From Arbacia lixula (taxonomy: Eukaryota; Echinodermata; Echinoidea; Arbacioida; Arbaciidae), in assembly GCA_963669155.1 (NCBI GenBank), contig OZ022592.1:20657174-20721173 (forward strand): DNA of 64,000 nucleotides, read 5' to 3'. Position 1 is the first letter of the stretch; every line of letters starts with the position of its first letter. The translations under genes and the position numbers were made by a program. Under the pieces are notes generated by a model. It worked only from the letters and a program-made list of their open reading frames with translations. It did no database searches and was not told the origin of the DNA. Shown piece after piece: positions 61,185 through 64,000 of this stretch.

Positions 61185-63461
61185 GTGCGTTCCACTCTAA
61201 CTTATTTATCTATTCATCATTTATGTATTAAAATTTGTATCTACTAGTATCTTTCGTGTATTGGAAATCAGGCAGAAAAAATAGCTTAATCAAATCAACT
61301 TTAAAATCAAGATGTTATCACAGTAATAACAACTACATGTTCGCATGGACTAATCGCAGCAGGATAAGATAACGTGCATGCATCATCATAATATCTACCA
61401 GCGGCAAGGCGATCTGCAAGATTCTCCAAGGGAATAGAACGTAGTTTATCAACCAGGATCGTCCTCGCCTCTTCCTCCTTTACTGTTTTCAGCCAGTCAT
61501 TCAGCATGTGGTAGGTTGCCCATTCGATGCTTTGCTTGTCGTGTTCATATCGGCGCAGCGCGGCTTCGGTGATCCCTAAGGCCAGGCCTACTTTCCTGTA
61601 GTCTTGTGGATCCATCAGCTCGGCCAACTTGCACACTTCTAGAGACTTTAGGTTCTGAGGCCTGGGAGGTAGAATGACAAACGTAAACATGGTTAAACGT
61701 AATAAGACTTGATCGCACGTTGTACTGTCAAGCCATGGATGTGTGTAACAGTGGAATACTGACAACCTTCTCGTGTTCTTCCATATAAATTATGTTACAC
61801 TAAAACATTGTATTTTCAAAGAACAAAACACCCGATTCACCAATGAAACACTGAGTAGCACAGAAATGGTAGAAGTACCGTCAACATGTTGAAAGTACTG
61901 TTTTTGTAATTAAGACTCACATGGCATGGTGTCAAGTGCTATTGGAATTAAGCCGTGTCATGAACTAAACAAACCATCATGCTCGTATTAGGGATTAAAC
62001 TGCCATAGTTTTACGGCAACTTTAATTCCGTTATGCGCTAGACTCAAGGATAGATAAGGGGAAAAAATAGTTTTACATCACGCATTAAGAGGTAACACTC
62101 ACTTCTCGTTTGGACCGGGGTTCGTCTCCACGTCCCCAGCTTGTAGGAGAAGCAATTCCCCGATGCAGGCGATGTCATTGTCCACGTTAGATGTGTTATC
62201 TTTGCACTGCTCAGTCGTACACTTGGCTGGCGAGACAGCATTAGGTGGACGTTCCTTAAACACAAACATGGATATACGAATAAAGGAAGTGTTTAAGTTC
62301 TATGTTGTTGATCATAATTGCGGGAGCAGGTTAGGAGTTTCACAGGGTAAAAACGATTGTACAACATACTTCTGAGAGAGTTTAATTATTTCAGCATGTC
62401 CAGAGTGCCATTATTGCGCAGTATACATTGATATAATTCACATATCATTAATTGTTGCATAACAGTGAACAAGGGCTTCATACACGTCTTGATGACACAC
62501 TGGTGTGTCAGTCTGTTTTGCCAGAAGTGGTAAACAGAGATAATGGTATTGCCCTTCAGTATTGATATCGCTTTTATCATTTTCTAATCCATTTCAACAT
62601 AGGACCTACAGTCAGTAAAACGGATCAGCTATGTCCGTTTCTAGCATTGCCTTTTCATTGGATACTATCTGGGTAGAACTGTTCGTACACTAGCACCGTC
62701 AAATGTAGTTCAACAAGTTCATATTAAATTACTGGGGAAAAAAAAATCACTGAAAAACTTACCAATGATGATTGAGGTATTTCGACTGTCACAGAGGTAG
62801 TCTTGCTGAGATCGAATCCAGGACAAGAACAATTGACCTTCCTTACTAGATGTTCAGAGAGTGTGCCTTCTACCGGTATGTCGCTCTTCGTGCACGGTTC
62901 AGATGTTGATTCGCAAGCGTCGTAGCTGGCCTGCGTTCGTGGATTTGTTGAAGAGGACTTGTTGTTAGAAGATTGGACGCTTTCTGTTGTCAAGGATAGC
63001 TGCGTTCCATCTGCTCCACTTGTACAACTTGAACCTGTGGTCTCGACAGAAGAGTAGCTTTGAGGCGTACCTTCCATTGTGAGGTCTTGATTGGCATTGC
63101 CCTGGACGCTCCCATCCTTTGCGCAACTGTCGTTGCTTCCTTTGTCTTTGCTAGCTGTGTTCAACGAGCCAGCATACGATGTAGAGGCATTTTCGTTAAA
63201 GTCATTTTGGGAATATGGCTCTCCATTCTTGGACATCCCCTGATTGTTTGTTGATCTTTTTCCTCTTTCCGTGCTGACTCTTTCATTCCTCTGGCAGTAT
63301 TCGTCATATTTTCGTTTGAGCTTCAGTAAGCCAAACAACTTTTCTACAAAGTCAAGTGATTGCTCAAACATCCTGCTCTGCCTTTCAAGCCATGTTTTCT
63401 TCCGCCTTCGTTGAAAGAAGCAACCGATACGAGCACGCCATTCACAGATTTGGATCGGCAT
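30958..63461 (-). CDS. NLR-type receptor: leader-2A-Death-NACHT-LRR-repeat-TM tail
   Basis: Fifteen exons on the minus strand, by coordinates: 63461-62763, 62254-62103, 61661-61399, 60008-58417, 57978-57808, 54183-54013, 53398-53228, 52574-52404, 51557-51387, 51221-51051, 50342-50169, 50004-49834, 35744-35365, 32481-32379, 31560-30958. All introns start GT and end AG and all phases agree, giving 1720 codons plus stop. From sequence: 2A motif 273-281, Death domain about 288-371, NACHT about 373-902 (Walker A 461-469, Walker B DGLDE 538-542), LRRs 903-1486, acidic linker, 15-residue repeats, hydrophobic C terminus 1695-1720. Family knowledge: NLRs are intracellular nucleotide-switched immune sensors that oligomerise through NACHT and signal through Death-type domains; echinoderms have large NLR sets. 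Inference: the distal exons (35.7-31.0 kb) belong to the same transcript, because phases fit across a 14-kb intron; RNA would decide. A further 5' exon may exist. A possible ATTAAA poly(A) signal lies at 30874-30879 (complement). Confidence 0.8.
31039..31512 (-). repeat. Coding 45-bp minisatellite, about 10.5 copies
   Basis: Tandem 45-base units, nearly identical, each encoding S-Q-D-D-P-T-A-G-L-P-G-S-T-H-V. The unit is a multiple of three and carries no stop, so copy number can change without breaking the frame. The copies nearest the stop codon have most substitutions (NQDDLT, SQYDPTAGV). Confidence 0.95.
32379..32481 (-). CDS. NLR exon 14: short linker
   Basis: A 103-base exon, acceptor CTGTTCACAG|GAT, donor GAAGAG|GTATGT, phase 2 to 0. 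It encodes IMGCGPDARLDSVAEEVNQ, then GRVRVTVDHSAPEE. No known domain. Support comes from consensus splice sites and exact phase fit on both sides. Confidence 0.65.
32560..34950. other. NLR intron 13 interior
   Basis: Between exon 13 and exon 14. AT-rich, no repeats or genes recognised. Confidence 0.55.
35365..35744 (-). CDS. NLR exon 13: long LRR-like exon
   Basis: A 380-base exon, acceptor ATGATTGCAG|GCT, donor CTCAG|GTAAAG, phase 0 to 2. It encodes about 126 residues with LRR-like spacing: LTRLTVDEETL, then FPSLKRVTLVV, LSGVTVLNVI, LLKLTVTDYTW and HPHLRVLR. It is diverged from the short cassettes. Phase 0 at its start matches exon 12 and phase 2 at its end matches exon 14, which is why I place it in the same gene despite the 14-kb intron. 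Alternatively these last three exons belong to a separate downstream NLR remnant. Confidence 0.7.
36025..40168 (+). CDS. Transposase-like protein (DUF7869-type), six exons
   Basis: Exons: 36025-36638, 37322-37602, 37951-38285, 38670-38771, 38997-39466, 39925-40168. All splice sites are GT/AG and phases fit, giving 681 codons plus stop. The start ATG has G at -3 and +4. Residues 40-90 are very acidic (Asp/Glu runs). Cys pairs follow in GCKCSRRC and CKPMTDLCWKC, probably metal-binding. The C-terminal half has SFDFAQQ (D406), LHCDNCSGQNKN (D485) and AGHTKFSPD (H521, D527), spaced like an RNase H-fold transposase core. I associate the HCDNCSGQNKN signature with the multi-copy invertebrate family Pfam calls DUF7869; this is from memory. 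No stop or frameshift is present, so it is either recently active or domesticated. It lies wholly inside the NLR intron on the opposite strand. AATAAA signals lie at 40484-40489 and 41046-41051. Confidence 0.85.
40169..41070 (+). other. Probable 3' UTR of the transposase-like gene
   Basis: AT-rich sequence after the stop with two AATAAA hexamers (40484-40489, 41046-41051). No reading frame of note. Extent is inferred from the signals only. Confidence 0.45.
42061..42530. repeat. Tandem duplication, about 232-bp unit
   Basis: Copies start ATCACTC-AGCCGTC at 42061 and 42292. Both contain GATTAGAGTTCGTTTTTGTT-type text and AGCTCAAAAGTGTGTGCCGC; a third start (ATCCCTCGAG) begins near 42526 but breaks off. 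Confidence 0.85.
42611..42640. repeat. (CAT)n microsatellite
   Basis: About ten CAT trinucleotides; the surroundings (41860-42780) are rich in degenerate ATCATAATCATCAT-type text. Confidence 0.9.
43178..43243. repeat. (GA)n microsatellite and G run
   Basis: GA dinucleotides to about 43213, then GGGGG-rich sequence. Confidence 0.9.
44029..45552. repeat. Two tandem copies of a 762-bp higher-order unit
   Basis: GAGATACGATGAATCGGCTT at about 44041 recurs at 44803, and the texts run in parallel to about 45550 with few differences. Each copy is built of shorter degenerate units of roughly 60-75 bp with words like GATAAACCGGTAGTTTATTT and GACGGGCCTGGCTTTAT. Non-coding. Confidence 0.88.
45553..46060. 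repeat. Degenerate continuation of the 60-75 bp minisatellite
   Basis: GATAAACCGGTAGT-type and GCGGGCTTAGCTAAT-type words continue without the 762-bp higher-order period. Confidence 0.7.
47930..48020 (+). mobile_element. Possible 3' end of a non-LTR element
   Basis: GGTGGAAATATAAAATTGAA followed by TCTTGAA resembles the end of the 20-24 kb retrotransposon (GTGGAAATAAAAAAATCAAT). No reverse transcriptase is recognisable upstream. Confidence 0.3.
48430..49357. mobile_element. MITE-like element with about 55-bp imperfect inverted repeats
   Basis: The left end (CTAAACCGGCCCGCGTATTT, then CTGCTTAATGCGCGTTATCG) is inverted at 49302-49357 with a few mismatches. Inside, GGCCGGTTTCA-type words recur near 48918 and 49108. 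No coding capacity. It sits in the large NLR intron just downstream of the LRR array. Confidence 0.6.
49391..49450 (-). pseudogene. Decayed 3' end of an LRR cassette
   Basis: The end reads FASGTQ at a GTAGAG donor like the intact cassettes, but upstream homology is badly eroded. Possibly an old unit at the downstream edge of the array. Confidence 0.4.
49834..50004 (-). CDS. NLR exon 12: LRR cassette 7
   Basis: A 171-base phase 0-0 exon. It begins IESLDLHVMNLEM; the inner strand reads VSLTLCTF; it ends ASGTQ|GTACTA. The next coding exon I can find on this strand is 14 kb downstream. Confidence 0.85.
50169..50342 (-). CDS. NLR exon 11: LRR cassette 6, one codon longer
   Basis: A 174-base phase 0-0 exon. 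It begins IESLDLHVMNLEM; the inner strand reads VRLDNCSF. An extra Val codon gives SALVASKALGAQ, so the frame is kept. Confidence 0.85.
51051..51221 (-). CDS. NLR exon 10: LRR cassette 5
   Basis: A 171-base phase 0-0 exon. It begins IESLDLSSMDLQM; the inner strand reads VSLYRCIF; it ends ASGTQ. Confidence 0.85.
51387..51557 (-). CDS. NLR exon 9: LRR cassette 4
   Basis: A 171-base phase 0-0 exon. It begins IESLDLSGMNLYM; the inner strand reads VRLDYCRF; it has FMCGAPYL where most copies have FVCGVPSL. Confidence 0.85.
51922..52029 (-). pseudogene. Truncated LRR pseudo-exon A
   Basis: The 3' part of an LRR cassette (about 108 bp) with an intact donor but no acceptor or first 60 bases. The homology stops at GTCTGTTTGTG, which is duplicated at the breakpoint. 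Without an acceptor it is unlikely to be spliced in. Confidence 0.8.
52404..52574 (-). CDS. NLR exon 8: LRR cassette 3
   Basis: A 171-base phase 0-0 exon. It begins IESLDLHVMNLEM; the inner strand reads VRLYECSF; it ends ASDTQ. Confidence 0.85.
52736..52848 (-). pseudogene. Truncated LRR pseudo-exon B
   Basis: Same truncation point as pseudo-exon A, 814 bp away, with an intact donor and no acceptor. The shared breakpoint shows it was copied together with its flanks. Confidence 0.8.
53228..53398 (-). CDS. NLR exon 7: LRR cassette 2
   Basis: A 171-base phase 0-0 exon with the same splice contexts as its neighbours. It begins IESLDLSKMYPQM; the inner strand reads VSLDHCSF; it ends ASGTQ. Confidence 0.85.
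53552..53650 (-). pseudogene. Truncated LRR pseudo-exon C
   Basis: Third copy of the truncated cassette. The donor is lost (ACACATG instead of ACACAG|GT) and about 20 further bases are deleted near the breakpoint. Confidence 0.75.
54013..54183 (-). CDS. NLR exon 6: LRR cassette 1
   Basis: A 171-base phase 0-0 exon, TTTGTACAG|ATC ... ACACAG|GTACTA. It begins IESLDLKKMYLQM and ends ASGTQ; the inner LRR strand reads VSLDECSF. It has a W for S near the end (ALAWKASG). Confidence 0.85.
54237..54293 (-). pseudogene. 5' fragment of an LRR cassette
   Basis: The reverse of the other remnants: acceptor TGTACAG|ATC and the first 16 or so codons (IDRLALNMMDLQKNAS) are kept, then a stop; the 3' part and donor are missing. 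Confidence 0.7.
54410..57600. other. NLR intron 5 interior
   Basis: Between the divergent LRR exon and the cassette array. It contains a small palindrome (CTCACGCATTCTGCGTGAG, about 54556-54574) and a G run at 56337-56350. No genes recognised. Confidence 0.5.
57808..57978 (-). CDS. NLR exon 5: divergent LRR cassette
   Basis: A 171-base phase 0-0 exon (57 codons) with acceptor CTCAATAG|AAA and donor CAG|GTAAGA. It encodes KTLSIARRCGRT, then SPSLRSLALQDG, ending AGSSQ. Length, phases and the closing S-x-Q match the seven LRR cassettes at 54.2-49.8 kb, but the sequence is much more diverged. It is probably the oldest LRR unit and sits between NACHT and the recent expansion. Confidence 0.75.
58417..60008 (-). 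CDS. NLR exon 4: NACHT ATPase and winged-helix region
   Basis: A 1592-base exon encoding residues 372-902. Acceptor TTTGTACAG|GAC; donor CTG|GTAATT, phase 0. Walker A is GEGGAGKTT (461-469); Walker B is LVCDGLDEYGG with the extended acidic DGLDE (538-542); sensor 1 is TSRPWR (570-575). A later FPHKLLQE (770-777) matches the F-x-H-x-x-x-QE motif typical of the winged-helix/superhelical end of NACHT proteins. All catalytic and nucleotide-binding motifs are intact. Known role: ADP/ATP switch that drives oligomerisation on ligand sensing. One large exon for the whole NACHT region is the usual arrangement in animal NLRs. Confidence 0.93.
60242..61118. mobile_element. MITE-like element with about 45-bp imperfect inverted repeats
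   Basis: AGCTTTCTAACGCGAGACCG, then AACGTCGAGCTACTACGAGT at the left (about 60248-60287), matches the complement of 61076-61115 with few differences. TAATA flanks both ends (possible target duplication). Lies in the NLR intron between the Death and NACHT exons. No coding capacity. Confidence 0.6.
61149..61181. repeat. (GA)n microsatellite
   Basis: GA dinucleotides just beyond the right end of the intronic MITE-like element. Confidence 0.95.
61399..61661 (-). CDS. NLR exon 3: Death domain
   Basis: A 263-base exon, acceptor TACCTCCCAG|GCC, donor GCTG|GTAGAT (a weaker donor, but phase 1 fits the next exon exactly). It encodes residues 284-372. The pattern LAELMDPQDYRKVGLALGI, then ...YEHD...A..ML.DWL......A...LVDKL..I.LENLADRL, has the spacing of a Death-superfamily six-helix bundle. 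Known role: homotypic binding to adaptor or effector Death domains. By position it becomes the N terminus of the receptor after 2A skipping, preceded only by PNEKPQ and a few residues. A DED assignment is less likely given the W in helix 5. Confidence 0.82.
62103..62254 (-). CDS. NLR exon 2: 2A ribosome-skipping peptide
   Basis: A 152-base exon, phase 0 to phase 2, with acceptor TTTAAG|GAA and donor GAA|GTGAGT. It encodes about 30 residues with three cysteines, then ELLLLQA and GDVETNPGP. The last nine residues match the 2A consensus D-V/I-E-x-N-P-G-P exactly, with the usual hydrophobic Leu run before it. Known of 2A: the ribosome fails to form the Gly-Pro bond, releases the upstream chain and continues from Pro, giving two proteins from one reading frame. 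Here the break would fall between residues 280 and 281, just before the Death domain. 2A-like sequences are reported from sea urchin NLR-like proteins and from echinoderm non-LTR retrotransposons. Recruitment from a retroelement is a possible origin, but I see no retroelement around this exon. Confidence 0.88.
62111..62137 (-). other. 2A motif GDVETNPGP
   Basis: The nine codons read Gly-Asp-Val-Glu-Thr-Asn-Pro-Gly-Pro in frame with exons 1 to 4. The Gly-Pro skip site is at 62116-62111. Every invariant residue of the motif is present. Confidence 0.9.
62763..63461 (-). CDS. NLR exon 1: basic, Ser/Thr-rich leader module
   Basis: Encodes residues 1-233. It starts at an ATG with G at -3 (MPIQICEWRARIGCFF), followed by a basic cluster (RRRKK) and a likely amphipathic helical stretch around FEQSLDFVEKLFGLLKLKRKY. 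Then about 150 low-complexity residues rich in Ser, Thr, Asn and Gly follow. It ends in PQSSL at a clean donor (TTG|GTAAGT), phase 0. Upstream is a long pyrimidine tract and AG at 63474-63473 (or 63472-63471), so an additional 5' exon is likely. I recognise no domain. Because a 2A motif follows in exon 2, this module would be released as the main part of a separate 280-residue protein. The start choice is tentative. Confidence 0.7.
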
Positions 63462-64000
63462 GTCGAAAAACTCTAAGAAATGAAAGTGAAAAAGAAAGAA
63501 AGAAAAAGTTTTCATGTAAAGTGTTTCTCTGCTACTATTCAAAGGAAGTTAACACTCGCAATTAACTGTAACATAAATCAACTCCATAAGCCACGTGGGG
63601 AGAGGAGGGGTGCGTGTGCTAGACATGGGGTCTATAGACGTCATGAACGCACAAGGTGAAAACACAAAAAAAAAAACTAAAAGAGCTTTCGCGAGAAAAA
63701 ATACATGTTGGCCCTACAGTTTAGGGTTAAGGACTTAAGGTTTGATATTCTACAATGTCTGAGTGTTGTTATCATGCTTATGTGTATCTCTGTACGTGCC
63801 TAGCCTTGTACTTCCAAAAGCTACAATAGGAGCGTAAATGTGATGAATTGTTCTGTAAGCCCCGTATTTTACAACAAGTACCCCAGGGATGATCTTGATA
63901 TCTGTGTAGTAACGTGTTTGATCTATATTTACCTCTCGATCGTCATGATCGTTGTTTCTAGCAATAGCCATAGTGCATCACCCATGTCAACCCAGAACTT

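Noticed and set aside
62044-62265. Open frame beginning MCLRNVHL over the 2A exon
   Set aside because: A neighbouring frame on the same strand; the spliced frame carrying GDVETNPGP fits both flanking exons.
1-64000. tRNA, rRNA or snRNA genes
   Set aside because: I looked for A/B box or conserved snRNA words by eye and found none I could support; a covariance scan would be needed to exclude them.

Overview
The window is animal nuclear DNA. It is AT-rich, intron-rich and full of microsatellites, homopolymer G/C runs, tandem satellites and decayed mobile elements, with only two genes I can build exon by exon. A Death-NACHT-LRR receptor carrying a 2A peptide, together with a transposase-like gene of the 'HCDNCSGQNKN' type, suggests a marine deuterostome. 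An echinoderm is most likely; a sea urchin or sea cucumber would fit. This taxonomic call is inference from gene content only.

Layout. 1-13.4 kb: non-coding mosaic of diverged interspersed repeats, two RTE-like reverse transcriptase fragments (about 5.4 and 7.6 kb), and a satellite of about 166 bp period (10.5-12.35 kb). 13.4-20.4 kb: no genes; a CT-rich minisatellite (16.2-16.8 kb), a possible MITE (14.5-15.4 kb) and a perfect 46-bp inverted repeat enclosing a hammerhead-like core (about 18.1 kb). 20.5-23.85 kb: a dead non-LTR retrotransposon (APE endonuclease plus RT). 23.96-24.69 kb: a MITE-like inverted-repeat element. 29.4-29.73 kb: the 3' end of a Tc1-like transposon. 30.96-63.46 kb, minus strand: one large NLR gene. 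36.0-40.2 kb, plus strand: an intact six-exon transposase-like gene nested inside an NLR intron of about 14 kb. 42-46 kb: tandem duplications and a higher-order minisatellite, also inside that intron.

The NLR gene is the centre of the window. I traced 15 exons; every acceptor and donor is GT/AG and every junction phase agrees, giving 5163 coding bases including the stop (1720 codons plus stop). Order: an unrecognised basic and Ser/Thr-rich N-terminal module; a canonical 2A ribosome-skipping motif (GDVETNPGP, residues 273-281); Death domain; NACHT ATPase; one divergent and seven near-identical one-exon LRR cassettes; a further LRR-like exon; a short acidic linker; ten and a half copies of a 15-residue repeat; and a hydrophobic C-terminal tail that looks like a tail anchor. 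If 2A works, one mRNA makes two proteins: a soluble 280-residue leader and a Death-NACHT-LRR receptor that may be tethered to a membrane by its C terminus. The LRR exons lie in nested tandem duplications with truncated pseudo-exons between them, and their variation is concentrated at the predicted beta-strand surface positions, as expected for a rapidly evolving immune receptor.
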